A stretch of DNA of 64,000 bases from Prorocentrum cordatum (GCA_963575745.1 CAUYUJ010014333.1:251001-315000), one strand, 5' to 3'; counted from the first letter of the stretch, positions 20,886 to 32,391 are shown. Numbers and translations: made by a program. The notes: a model not told the origin generated them from the letters alone.

Positions 20886-21440
20886 CTGAGTCCGACGAAC
20901 GCGACCATCCCCCCCAGGGCCGGTCGGCCTTGGGGGGGGGATCAAACCAGGAGCGTGGCGACTCCTGGGGCGGTCGCTCCAGGAGTCGCTGGCTGTGGGA
21001 TTGTCTGTGCGAGGTAGTAGCCAACAGAGCGAAAGACCTCCTCCTCCCCCTCCTCCTCGTCCTCTTCCAGCCGCTCAGCGGCTGAGAACGCACTCCTCTG
21101 CGGCCTCTGGATGCACACGAGTAGGGTCCAGGGGATGGCGGCATGTTTGCTCCTTCAGGGGGCTCGCCCCACCCATGACAGAGAGAACGGGCCCCCGCGC
21201 GAAGCGCTGGCTTCTCGCTGTGAGCGTCCTCTGCGTCTTCTTCGTGGGCCTCTGGCACCACTCAGATGGAGGGCGACCGAGCTCAAGCTGGTGGGCACTC
21301 AATACGCATGTGCTCCTACCGATCTCCCTCACGGGGCCGACCAGGGCCGCAAAGTTCTCATCAGAAGTCAGCAACGTAGGCGCAGTCTTCCTCGCAGGGA
21401 CCAGGCGAAAGCAGACAGAAAGACAGCATTCAAATGTTTC
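20886..21440. other. No gene recognised; 5' flank of LINE remnant
   Basis: A CTCC-rich run lies near 21040-21065, with unique sequence after it. It may hold the 5' part of the retrotransposon that becomes readable from about 21500. Confidence 0.4.
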
Positions 21441-24180
21441 ACATCCACATCAGTGGGAGATCAGTTTTGCGTGGACCGGAGCACCTAGCATAACAAAAGC
21501 TATGGCGTATCGGTCTACCTTCACCATCGGCGGTTTCCTCGAAATTGCACACGACGTATTTACAGTCCTCCCCAAACGCTGGCGGGACGAACAGGGGCCG
21601 TGCGTCTCAAATACAGCTCCTCGGACATTATCGGTGTTGCGGTCTACTTTTCAATGGCATCATCATGTCGTGCGGGCATATCCTCGTATCGAAAGTTTGT
21701 GGAAGCGGTGACCTCGTTGGTGCAATCGCTAATCAACAGCGTTGGCAACAGGTGCAACCCCCATCATGGGTATTGACCTGAACGACGGTCTAGGCTACTC
21801 CCCCACGAGATTTACGAGAGCGAGATTGCCACAGGATAGCAGGACGACGATGAGGCGCACAACGCAGTGGTGGATTATGCGGACGTGGACGTGGAGGGGC
21901 TCGCGGCTCAGCTGTGGCACCAGATGCTACACGACACGCGCACGATGGCCTGCACGATCCACATTCCGAGGCTCGACAGGGCACAACTCACGGATGACTG
22001 CGCGCACATACCGAGCGGCCTGAGGCCACACATTACATGCTGCAAGATCCCGTCGGGGGTTGGCCGCCGTCTCCGGCTCACCAACACGTCAAACGACCGC
22101 GACCACAGACCGGCATACGCCGAGTGCAGGAGCTACTTCGAGGCGGAAGCCTAGGCTCGACAGTCGTGGGACTTTGACGGTATCGTGCGGATAATGAGTG
22201 GAGGCACCTCTTACCAAGGGGAGGTGGAGAAGATTCACAGCGCCAGGCTGCAGATTTCAGGCGAAGATTGAATCAGACTGTGCACGCGACCCATGACGGA
22301 CGATGTGGAACTCATCCTCGGTCGCACTCAGACAGGTTCTGCTTGATGCGTTCCAGCGTAAGTCGGCAGTGGAACAGGAGAGACCCGAGCTCGAGCCCAA
22401 GAGATCACAACTTTTGGATCGACGCAAGGTCCCTCGGGGTCAGCGCATTAGCAGAGGCAACACGGACAGGGAGGTGGAGCGTGAACTCTCGGGAATTACC
22501 TTTCGCAAGCGCACTCTATCAAGACAGATCACCAAGGGCATCAACAAAACGCCAGTGGGGGGACTCAACGCAGCTTGGGCAGATCACGATCACAATGCAA
22601 CTCAGCGTCTCACTCGCAGACTGGCTCGTCGAGGTCTTGGCCCACGCCAGCGGAAGCACGTTACGGCTAGGCGGAGAACTGCGAGCCACAGGACACTGCC
22701 GACTTCCTGAAGCTTCCCGCGCGCCGGGGGAGACTTGGAGCGGTGGAGCGCGACCTGCAACGTGAACTATCCAAACGTTTCGACAGTGTCAATCTTGGCG
22801 ACGAGGCTCATCGGACGGACCAGCAGAGGTATGGCGCAAGGAAGTTCGGCGACTCCCAGCAGGCGGAGGACCTCCGAGGCATCATTCGAGAAATGAGGCG
22901 GGCCCCGAAGTGGAGAGCCATCCCAGCTTGGAGCATGCCCCCCGAACCCTGGCTCATCTCACTAGACACTGAACAATGGCTGAAAGTTCAGCGCGGGGGA
23001 GTTGGCGAGGACCCCACACCATGGACCGCAATGGCCTTCGACGCGATGATGGTTGACATCATCGCCACTTGACGACGAGCATCTTCTCGCTGCGTGGGCC
23101 TGGACAAAGGCAACTGCAAAACGGGACCCCTGGGCCAACGCTGGATTCACATGTTCTGTCCGCTCGGTGGAACAGCGGACGACGACACAACGAGACTGGT
23201 CCATACTATTATGATGGGTTTGCTCGGCGGCGCAGGAGGGAGGACGCCATCACGGTGCACGACGGTTCATCGTGGAGGCTCCAGAAGATGGGCATCTCCC
23301 ACACAATCGTGAACGAGGACGCCACGAACGCCTTCGCCAGTGCAGACAGAGATATCAACCTCTCATCACTCGAGTCCCTCTACCTCTCTGAAGACGCCAG
23401 GCTACAACACCACAGGACCTACAGACGGCCCTGCATCTCGGGGACCCCCACGGGCTGCATGTTGCTACGGCCTACCTCAGGCGAGCCCATGGGGCATCCC
23501 AAATCCAGCTAAGGAGGTGCCCCGTACTTCTACCAGGTGGGCTTGGAGGTCTTTCTGAGATGGAGGCCGCAGACTAGCTCACGCGAGTACACAGAAGTCT
23601 CGGAGGTGGATGGCGCTTGCACGGACGCAGGGATCACGGTCTACGCGGACGATGTCACGATGAATGTTAAAACTGGGTGGTGCCCTGGTCACGTCACTTC
23701 ACGGAGGGAGGAAAAGCAGTCCATCTCACGTCCCTGTCGACAAGGAGCAGCAGTCAGCTCAGCACGGCGCTGGGTGAGGTCGGATTCCCCCTGAAAGCGG
23801 ACGGGAGACCCAGAGCCCACGCCTCGTTGGCGCAGGCAGCGTGGCACAGAGGAGACGCATCTAATCGGGCAGCCCCAAGTTGGCAGGACGGCACAACAGA
23901 TGCATGCGCATCATAGGAGGGTGGCTCACGTCGCAAGGCTCGCTACATATCGGGAAGGGAAGACTGCTCCAGGCGGGCCGATCGGGTCTCGGGGCCACCT
24001 CTAACGTTCTGGTCCACCCGGCGTCCCGTGCGATTAAACGTGTGGCGATTCTCTCGTTTGTCAAGGGGGCGCTCCTGTCGGGCACGAAGGCAAGATACCC
24101 GACCACCTACACGACCGAAGACAACAAAATCATGATGCGAGCGATGCGACGGGGATTGGGGGTGAAGGGCACGTAGGATC
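21440..24180 (+). pseudogene. Degenerate non-LTR retrotransposon (endonuclease + reverse transcriptase)
   Basis: Pieces of a LINE polyprotein can be followed across several frames. An endonuclease/exonuclease/phosphatase-like region runs from about 21503 to 22155. It includes a stretch with IIGVAVYF, then after a frameshift TPIMGIDLNDGLG (near 21754) and a terminal RDHRPAYAEC motif (near 22100). A reverse transcriptase region runs from about 22750 to 24176, with a DATNAFAS palm motif near 23320, the catalytic YADD at 23642-23653, and a thumb-like stretch RAIKRVAILSFVKGALLSG near 24030. Several frameshifts and stops separate the pieces, so it is not expected to be active. LINE fragments of this kind are common in dinoflagellate genomes. 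No poly(A) tail or target duplication was identified. Confidence 0.75.
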
Positions 24181-24229
24181 ACGATAAGGTGACTAGGATT
24201 AAGTCGGGCCTGTCCCCCTACAGGCCGAT

Positions 24230-24870
24230 TCTGGACGAAAATCCCACCAGCCCTTTGGGCGTGAGTGGTTTAGCGAGCTCTCTCTGTCCTCAACCCCCCT
24301 TCTTCCCCTTCGGGGAGGGGTTTACCCCTCCCCCTACCCCCTCCCCCTGGGCCTGGAGAGGGGGCCCGGCGGGTCGTCAGAGGGGGTAAATTTCGACTCC
24401 TGGGAGGGCTAAAAAACGACGACTCTCACAAGGATTCTGGCCCCGACGGGGGGACGGAGATAAGTCCCTCTCCTCTTCTGTGAAGCCAAAAACATTGATT
24501 TTACTATGGTTTTGGCCCCATTTTGGCTTTCTGAGGGGGCAGCGCTCCTCTTCCTTCATAGCAAAATCATTGATTTTACGAAGGTTTTGGGCTCATTTTG
24601 TCCTTCTCAGGAGGCAGCGCTCACTTGCGCTTCTGAGGAGGTCGCAAGAGGCCCCAAGCTGGCCCCAAGAGGCCCCCAGGAGGCTCCCAAGAGGCCTCCA
24701 AGAGGCCCCCAAGAGGCCCCCAAGAGGCCCCAAGAGGCCCCCAAGAGGCCCCCAAGAGGCCCCCAAGAGGCCCCAAGAGGCCCCAAGAGGCCCCCAAGAG
24801 GCCCCCAAGAGGCCCCCAAGAGGCCCCAGGAGCCTCCAAGAGGCCCCCAAGAGGCCCCACGAGGAGCCCG
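24230..24870 (+). repeat. Composite element with AGAGGCCCCCA minisatellite, copy 1
   Basis: Starts with CCCACCAGCCCTTTGGGCGT and GTTTAGCGAG, followed by C-rich sequence, then two ATTGATTTTAC..GGTTTTGG..TTTTG blocks, then (AAGAGGCCCCC)n at 24650-24870. The same order of blocks occurs at 38090-38640, and a diverged version at 61140-61400. Confidence 0.8.
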
Positions 24871-25275
24871 AACGACTCACACCAGGACGAGGGGCCCGAA
24901 CGACTCGCACCACGAAGAGCCCGAACGACTCACACCATAAGGAGGGGCCCGAACGACTCACACCAGGACGAGGCGCCCGAACGACTCACACCACGAGGAG
25001 CCCGAACGACTCACACCACGACGCGGGCCCCGAACGACTCACACCACGAGGAGCCCGAACGAGTCACACCAGGAGGAGGGGCCCGAACGACTCACACCAG
25101 GACGAGGGGCCCGAACAACTCACACCACGAGAAGCCCGAACGACTCACACCAGGACGAAGAGCCCGAACGACTCACACCACGAAGAGCCCGAACGACTCA
25201 CACCAGGAAGAAGGGCCCGAACGACTCACACCAGGACGAGAAACCCCAAACGACTCAAACCACGAGGAGCGTTTT
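24871..25275. repeat. CCCGAACGACTCACACCA minisatellite
   Basis: Units of about 27-36 bp built on GCCCGAACGACTCACACCA plus a variable CGAGGAG or GGACGAGGG tail, about 13 copies, directly following the AGAGGCCCCCA array. Confidence 0.92.
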
Positions 25276-25441
25276 CTCTCCCTCCTCTTCCGCCTCGTCC
25301 TTCTCCCGCTCCCCCCACAAGGAGGATGTACAAGGAGGCGGGAGGAAGGAGGAACACGGGAGATATGCGGGAGCAAACGGACACACGCCTGAAAAACACT
25401 ATTGTCGGCACGCTTCGCAAGAGTTGCGGTTGTGAGATGGG

Positions 25442-25575
25442 CTGGTGGGGATACGCGAAGCGTAAAGAATTTAAAATAGTCAAATTATCCCAACAAAGCA
25501 ACCTAACATCGATATGTAGAAGCATAGCTGGAGGCATGCAGCAGCAGTAACAGTCACAGTAGTAGTAGCAATAAG
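25442..25575. repeat. Fragment shared with the 28-31 kb higher-order repeat
   Basis: Begins with CTGGTGGGGATACGCGAAGC (shared with 5825 and 61666) and runs into CAAATTATCCCAACAAAGCA and CGATATGTAGAAGCATA. The latter matches 28195-28245 and 29230-29280. Confidence 0.7.
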
Positions 25576-25813
25576 AGCAGGAGAGATGAAACAGTGGTAA
25601 CAGTGAAGTAGTAGTTGTAGTTGGCGGGAGTGAACGAGTGAAGTGTAGTAGTAGTGGTGGGTGTAGTGATAACAGCGAAGTGAAATATAGTTGGGGTGGG
25701 TGGATGGCAGTAGTAGTAACAGTGAAGTACGGCGGATGTCTTGGATAGTAGAACGGTGGTAGGGGAAGTTAGCCCCCGTAGTAACGGTACCAGAAGAAGT
25801 AATAGTAGAATGT
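25576..25813. repeat. Degenerate AGTAGTAGT-rich spacer
   Basis: Irregular GTAGTAGT and AACAGTGAAGTAG motifs. No gene. Confidence 0.6.
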
Positions 25814-26205
25814 ATGTCGAAACGAGACACTGCTATCAATGCACGGAGCTTGAATGGATGTATTTGCAAACAAGACACTGCTATCAACGCACGGAGCTTG
25901 AATGGATATGTGGTCAAACAAGACACTGCGATCAACGCACGAAGCTTGAATGGATGTATGTCCAAACGAGACACTGCTATCAACGCACGTAGCTTGAATG
26001 GATGTATGTCCAGAAGAGACACTGCTATGAACGCAAGGAGCTTGAATGGATGTATGTCCAGAGGAGACACTGCTATCAACGCACGTAGCTTGAATGGATG
26101 TACGTCCAAACGAGACACTGCTATCAACGCACGGAGCTTCAATGGATGTAGGTGCAAACGATACACTGCTATCAACGGATTGAGTCTCAAACGATTTATT
26201 GGTAT
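25814..26205. repeat. 48-bp minisatellite, 8 copies
   Basis: Unit contains GAGACACTGCTATCAACGCA, CGGAGCTTGAATGGATGTA and a variable TGTCCAAAC end. Starts near 25814 and 25862 give 48 bp, a multiple of three. The plus strand is therefore open as a 16-residue repeat (DTAINARSLNGC) over 186 codons (25814-26371), and the minus strand is also open. No evidence that either is expressed. Confidence 0.92.
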
Positions 26206-26424
26206 CAATGGTTTTAGCACCAAAACAGGGGCTCGAAGCTCTTGTGTTTGCATCTCTCGTCACGCTCTTCCGAAGGCGCTGGTATGTACCATCGTTTGCA
26301 CAGCAGCACCAGTGCACATAGTATGCAGACGGAGGAGCCCCGTAACTCACTACGCACGGGTACAGCACTAGACGGAGGAGCACCGCATCTCACTACGCCC
26401 CGTATCTCACCACGCCCCGTAGAG

Positions 26425-27310
26425 CTAGGCTCGTGCAGGCCAGCCTAGCTCTTGTCGGGCTTTCGCGCAAGCGATCTTCGTCGCGGCAATCTTGTCCGCG
26501 AAGAGCTCCGCGAAGGCCTTGGCGATCTGTTCCGGGGGGCCGGATTCGATGATGCTTCGGTCAGGCAAGCCGTGGCTCAAGAGCTGGCCGAAGCTCCTGG
26601 GCCGCGACAGGCTGACGTAGTAGGCCAGACAAATGGACTCTTTCTTGAGTCCTGGCGGAAACGTCCAGTGCACGATGAAGCCTGGGTCCGCCGTCTTGCC
26701 CTGCACGCCGTGCAGAGTGCCCTGCTTCCTGGGCAGCACGGTCAACTGCGCCCTGGATACCGAGATGGCTGGGCCACCTGCCGCTGGTTTGAACTTCCAG
26801 GGGCGGGCCTGCGCAGTGATCGCGAGCGCTCCGCGCAGGTCGGGGCCAGCAGGCTGAGAAGCACTGCCAGCTGTCACTGGCGCGGTCGTCAAGAAGAGTT
26901 CATCGCTGTTGTCCATATTGACATAGACGGCCTTTGGCATGTAGTGGAGTAGTACAATACCATCCGAGACAATGGACGGACGGCCTTCCACTGGAGGCTC
27001 CAGAGCGTGCATCTCTATGCCTACCACCCTGCCTGGCGCGCCACGGACATACTGAGGTGGCAAGACGGACTCCGTCAGGATGACCTCCATGCCGATGAAG
27101 AGCGGCAGCAGTCCCGGCATTTTTGCGGTAGCGCCGATGTTGGGCATCGCGCGCATCTCGTCGAAGTTAGGTTTCGCAAGGCGCGCAGCTGGTCTGTCGA
27201 TTGCCGGCACGTAGAAGAGCAGCTGGCCAGCATCGTGCGCATCAAGCTTGGCCTGCGCATGCATGGCGTAAGAGACGAGGAGCGGCGTGCGGCCGCAGGC
27301 GTGTGTCGGT
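26425..27310 (-). CDS. 3' part of a PIF1/Helitron-type DNA helicase
   Basis: The minus frame ends in TAG at 26425-26427. In the 343-codon open frame the first ~50 residues derive from tandem-repeat DNA, and protein-like sequence begins near 27310. Visible features are a GLLPLFIGMEVILTESVLPP segment (115-134), which in PIF1-like helicases precedes the C-terminal RecA-like domain; a motif V-like GTLHGVQGKT (246-255); and a motif VI-like YYVSLSRPRSFGQLL (279-293). The N-terminal ATPase motifs (Walker A and B) are absent, so this is a last exon or a truncated copy. PIF1-like helicases are abundant in dinoflagellates, partly as remnants of Helitron transposons; no Rep nuclease domain is visible. 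Function unassigned beyond an SF1 helicase relative. The 5' end is cut by the minisatellite at 27.4 kb. Confidence 0.65.
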
Positions 27311-27384
27311 CTTCCTCCGCAGGCTGAGAAGCACCGCGAGAAGCCGAGGCTGCGGACCGGCCTCGCGGCCAGGGGAGGGCCATT

Positions 27385-28045
27385 GCAATGTAGACCGCGG
27401 AAGAACGGCCGGTTCCGTCGGAAAGATTGCAATGTGGGAGGCACGTCCTGAACCAAAGACGGCTGTCAAGACAATGTAGACCGCGGAGGAACGGCCGGTT
27501 CCGTCGGAAAGATTGCAATGTCGGAGGCACGTCCTGAACCAAAGACGGCTGTCAAGAATATGGCCCGGGAATGGAGTTCTGGGTGGCGTACAGCTGGCTC
27601 CGGGCATTCAGAATGTGGCCCGGGAATGGAGTTCTGGGAGGTCGAAGAGCACGAAGTGTGTGACTGTTTGCGAGAAGCGAGGTTCCGCTCCGGGCATTCA
27701 GAATGTGGCCCGGGAATGGAGTTCTGGGAGGTCGAAAAGCACGAAGTGTGTGACCGGTTCCGTCGGAAAGATTGCAATGTCGGAGGCACGTCCTGAACCA
27801 AAGACGGCTGTCAAGAATATGGCCCGGGAATGGAGTTCTGGGTGGCGTACAGCTGGCTCCGGGCATTCAGAATGTGGCCCGGGAATGGAGTTCTGGGAGG
27901 TCGAAGAGCACGAAGTGTGTGACTGTTTGCGAAAAGCGAGGTTCCGCTCCGGGCATTCAGAATGTGGCCCGGGAATGGAGTTCTGGGAGGTCGAAAAGCA
28001 CGAAGTGTGTGACTGTATGCGAAAAACGAGGTTCCGCGGATCCCC
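27385..28045. repeat. Nested tandem repeat: ~259-bp units of 80-90-bp subunits
   Basis: A larger unit starting GGAAAGATTGCAATGTCGGA recurs at about 27506 and 27765. It contains two or three subunits with GGGCATTCAGAATGTGGCCC, GGGAATGGAGTTCTGGGAGG and GAGCACGAAGTGTGTGACTG. An 83-85 bp subrepeat (AATGTAGACCGCGG..) lies at 27391-27550. The subunit is the one found again at 28680-29110 and 30810-31390. Confidence 0.9.
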
Positions 28046-28129
28046 CCCGGAAATCCCCAACGGCCCCCCCAACGGCCCCCCAACGGCTCCCCAACGGCTG
28101 CCCAGACCCCCCTGTGGAGTAATGTGCTG

Positions 28130-31100
28130 CTCTCTTTTTAGACTATTAGAAACCTATCAGTCTTCGATGTTAGGTAACAATACCCTAAAATATTCAAATT
28201 ATCCCTGCAAAGCAACCTAACAGCGATGTGTAAAAGCATATCTGAAAGCATTCCCGTTAAGATTCAGATGAAAATCCAGTTGTAGAATTCTGCTGCTCTC
28301 GCAGTCGTAGTCGCATTCGCGATGACAGTCGCAGCGGCAACGGCAGTCGCAGTCACAGCCTCAGCCTCAGCCTGCCTCAGCTTCAGCCTGCCTCAGCCTC
28401 AGCCTGCCTCAGCCTCAGCCTCAGCCTGCTTCAGCCTCAGCCTCAGTCTGCCTTCAGCCTCGGCCTCAGCCTCAGCCTGCCTCAGCCTCAGCCTGCATCA
28501 GCCTCAGCCTCAGCCTCAGCCTGCCTCAGCATCAGCCTGCTTCAGCCTCAGCCTCAGCCTGCCTCAGCCTCAGCCTCAGTCTGCTTCAGCCTCAGCCTCA
28601 GTCTGCCTTCAGCCTCGGCCTCAGCCTCAGCCTGCCTCAGCCTCAGCCTGCCTCGGCCGCAGCATCAGCCTGCCTCAGCATTCAAAATGTGGCCCAGGAA
28701 TGGAGTTCTGGGAACTAGAAGAACACGAAGTGGCCTACAGTTGGCCCGGGCATTCAAAATCATGCCCAGGAATGGAGTTCTGGGAACTTGAAGAGCACGA
28801 AGTGGCCTACAGTTGGCTCGGGCCATTCAAAATGTGGCCCGGGAATGGAGTTCTGGGAAGTAGAAGAGCACGAAGTGGCCTACAGTTGGCTCCGGGCATC
28901 CAAAATGTGGCCCGGGAATGGAGTTCTGGGAAATCGAAGAGCACGAAGTGGCCTACAGTTGGCTCCGGGCATCCAAAATGTGGCCCGGGAATGGCGTTCT
29001 GGGAGGTCAAGGAGCACCAAGTGTATGACTGTTGCATCCGGTTATTCAGAATGTGGCCTGGGAATGGGGTTCTGAGAGGTCGACGAGCACGAAGTGTGTG
29101 ACTGTTGGTGAAAAACGAGCCCGGCACAGGCCCGGCCGGCAACTCCCAACGCCTGCCCGGACCCCCCTGTGGAGTGATCTGTGAGCTCTTTTGAGTCAAC
29201 TAGAAACCTATCAGTCTTCGCTGTTAGGTAAAAATTATCCCGGCAAAGCAACCTAACAGCGATGTGTAGGAGCATATCTGGAAGCATTCCCCTTAAGATT
29301 CAGATAAGAATCCTGTTGTAGAATTCTGCTGTTCTCGCAGTCGTGGTCGCATTCGCGATGGCAGTCGCAGTGGCAACAGCAGTCGCAGTCACAGCCTCAG
29401 CCTCAGCCTGCCTCAGCCTCAGCCTCAGCCTGCCTCAGCCTCAGCCTGCCTCAGCCTCGCCCTCAGCCTGCTTCAGCCTCAACATCAGTCTGCCTTCAGC
29501 CTCGGCCTCAGCCTGCCTCAGCCTCACCTCAGCCTGCATCAGCCTCAGCCTGCCTCAGCCTCGCCCTCAGCCTGCTTCAGCCTCAACATCAGTCTGCCTT
29601 CAGCCTCGGCCTCAGCCTGCCTCAGCCTCAGCCTGCATCAGCCTCAGCCTCAGCCTCAGCCTGCCTCAGCATCAGCCTGCCTCAGCCTCAGCCTCAGCCT
29701 GCCTCTGCCTCAGCCTCAGCCTGCTTCAGCCTCAGCCTCAGTCTGCCGTCGGCCTCGGCCTCAGCCTCAGCCTGCCTCAGCCTCAGCCTGCATCAGCCTC
29801 AGCCTCAGCCACAGCCTGCCTCAGCATCAGCCTGCCTCAGCCTCAGCCTCAGCCTCAGCCTGCCTCAGCCTCAGCCTCAGCCTGCTTCAGCCTCAGCCTG
29901 AGTTTGCCTGCAGCCTCGGCCTCAGCCTCAGCCTGCCTCAGCCTCAGCCTGCCTCAGCCTCAGCCTCAGCCTCAGCCTGCCTCAGCCTCAGCCTGCCTCA
30001 GCCTCAGCCTCAGCCTGCTTCAGCCTCAGCCTCAGTCTGCCTTCAGCCTCGGCCTCAGCCTCAGCCTGCCTCAGCCTCAGCCTGCATCAGCCTCAGCCTC
30101 AGCCTCAGCCTGCAGCCTCAGCCTCAGCCTCAGCCTCAGCCTCAGCCTCAGCATCAGCCTGCCTCAGCCTCAGCCTCAGCCTGCCTCAGCCTCAGCCTCA
30201 GCCTGCTTCAGCCTCAGCCTCAGTCTGCCTTCAGCCTCGGCCTCAGCCTCAGCCTGCCTCAGCCTCAGCCTGCATCAGCCTCAGCCTCAGCCTCAGCCTG
30301 CCTCAGCATCAGCCTGCCTCAGCCTCAGCCTCAGCCTGCCTCAGCCTCAGCCTCAGCCTGCTTCAGCCTCAGCCTCAGTCTGCCTCGGCCTCAGCCTCAG
30401 CCTCAGCCTCAGCCTGCCTCAGCCTCAGCCTCAGCCTCAGCATCAGCCTCAGCCTCAGCCTCAGCCTGCCTCAGCCTCAGCCTCAGCCTGCAGCCTCAGC
30501 CTCAGCCTCAGCCTCAGCCTCAGCCTCAGCCTCAGCCTCAGCAGCCTCAGCCTCAGCCTCAGCCTGCCTCAGCCTCAGCCTCAGCCTCAGCCTCAGCCTC
30601 AGCCTCAGCCTCAGCCTCAGCCTCAGCCTCAGCCTCAGCCTCAGCCTCAGCCTCAGCCTCAGCCTCAGCCTGCAGCCAGCCTGCCTCAGCCTCAGCCTCA
30701 GCCTGCCTCAGCCTCAGCCTCAGCCTGCTTCAGCCTCAGCCTCAGTCTGCCTTCAGCCTCGGCCTCAGCCTCAGCCTGCCTCAGCCTCAGCAGCATCAGC
30801 CTGCCTCAGCATTCAAAATGTGGCCCGGGAATGGAGTTCTGGGAACTCGAAGAACACGAAGTGGCCTACAGTTGGCTCCGGGCATTCAAAATCATGCCCA
30901 GGAATGGAGTTCTGGGAACTCGAAGAGCACGAAGTGGCCTACAGTTGGCTCCGGGCATCCAAAATGTGGCCCGGGAATGGAGTTCTGGGAACTCGAAGAG
31001 CACGAAGTGGCCTACAGTTGGCTCCGGGCATCCAAAATGTGGCCCGGGAATGGAGTTCTGGGAAGTCGAAGAGCACGAAGTGGCCTACAGTTGGCTCCGG

Positions 31101-31510
31101 GCATCAAAATGTGGCCCGGGAATGGAGTTCTGGGAAGTCGAAGAGCACGAAGTGGCCTACAGTTGGCTCCGGGCATTCAAAATGTGGCCCGGGAATGGAG
31201 TTCTGGGGTGTCAAGTACGAGGAATTGTATGACTGTTGCGTCCGGCTATTCCGAATGTGGCCCGGGAATGGCGTTCTGGGAGGTCAAGGAGCACCAAGTG
31301 TGTGACTGTTGCATCCGGTTATTCAGAATGTGGCCTGGGAATGGGGTTCTGAGAGGTCGACGAGCACGAAGTGTGTGACTGTTGGTGAAAAACGAGCCCG
31401 GCACAGGCCCGGCCGGCAACTCCCAACGCCTGCCCGGACCCCCCTGTGGAGTGATCTGTGATCTCTTTTGAGTCAACTAGAAACCTATCAGTCTTCGCTG
31501 TTAGGTAAAA
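28130..31510. repeat. Higher-order repeat: conserved block + CAGCCT array + GAATGTGGCCCGGGAATGG array
   Basis: Two successive copies (about 28135-29165 and 29165-31445) have the same order. A ~200-bp single-copy block (AACCTATCAGTCTTCG, AGCAACCTAACAGCGATGTG, GTAGAATTCTGCTG) comes first. A CAGCCT hexamer array follows (0.33 kb in the first copy, about 1.4 kb in the second). Then come 5-8 units of about 70-80 bp, and a closing block with AACGAGCCCGGCACAGGCCC and CCCCCTGTGGAGTGATCTGT. A third copy of the opening block starts at 31445. The 630-codon Ser/Leu/Gln/Pro frame across it reflects the stop-free hexamer. Confidence 0.92.
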
Positions 31511-31539
31511 AACACCCCAAGACTATTTTCTGACTATTT

Positions 31540-32010
31540 TTGAATGTTCCCCATGTTGAGGGACAGGCCCGACTTAAGACTAAGAGGTGGAGCTCGAAGC
31601 GGATGTGGGCGTACTGGCAGATTCTACCGATTGCTGGGGAACTACGTCTCGGGCGGGTACGCTGGTACCAATCCTGGATCAAGTTTCCGAGTGCACACCG
31701 TCAAGTCAGGGCGTGTATACTAGGTACCATGGGACCCTGGCACATAATGAACGAGGATTGGACGAACCGCCCCCAGGCCAACCGGTGGGCAAAACAGCTA
31801 CTCCAGGACCTCCAGTTCGCTCGGGAAAGAAGTGAGGAGTTCAACATGTTTGTCCCCGACCCTCTCCCTCCCCAAGCTCCTACTCGAGTGATTACGACAA
31901 GTGGGCCGACATCAACTTTAGCAGTTCCAGGGCCAACTACTTCTCAATCCAGATCTCACTATGCCCTCAGAAGTCACCCAGCCCCGAACTTCAAGAGCAC
32001 GATACGTTGA
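31540..32010 (+). pseudogene. Possible LINE 5' region remnant
   Basis: A 157-codon open frame with natural composition. A helical region includes RVRWYQSWIKFPSAHRQV and PWHIMNEDWTNRPQANRWAK, followed by a Pro/Thr/Ser-rich tail. The basic/aromatic helical block resembles, from memory, N-terminal regions of dinoflagellate LINE polyproteins, but no endonuclease or RT follows within 1 kb. It may instead be a host exon. Function unknown. Confidence 0.3.
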
Positions 32011-32391
32011 AATTAGAACCTTGGTCCTGTCGGTGTAGACTGCGGGACGACGACCGAAAAAATTGCGGTGACCCTTCAGTGCGATGAAGTCCCGTCTTCT
32101 GCATGCAGATCGGGCGCATCGAGTGCGCAGTGAAGCAGCTCCTCGCAAAATCACACACCAATGCTTCCATTGCCTGCAGGTCACAGGTCCTGAACACGAG
32201 AAATAATGCACAAAGACACGGTATGCCATCCTGCCGCTTCAACAGATGTACGCTAGGTCGCGGCTCTTTCCCGGTAAACTAAGTATGTGAACCTCTTGAC
32301 CTGGGCTGTCCAGCCCGCAGCTTGCATTGTGGTTCAATAACTTCGGGCACTGCAGCTACACATCCGGGCACACGGTGCACCCCGTGAGTCG
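32011..32391. other. No gene recognised
   Basis: Unique sequence of balanced composition. No motif or repeat stands out. Confidence 0.4.

Noticed and set aside
24517-24535. CCATTTTGGCT resembling the spliced leader
   Set aside because: Only 11 bases match. It lies inside a repeated element block whose sister copy reads differently, and no open gene follows.
24871-25275. CRISPR-like regularly spaced repeat
   Set aside because: The variable parts are short derivatives of one another, not unique spacers. It is a eukaryotic minisatellite and no cas genes are present.
29343-31232. 630-codon open frame, Ser/Leu/Gln/Pro-rich
   Set aside because: It exists because CAGCCT contains no stop in any frame. 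It runs on into the neighbouring minisatellite and has no non-repetitive coding portion.
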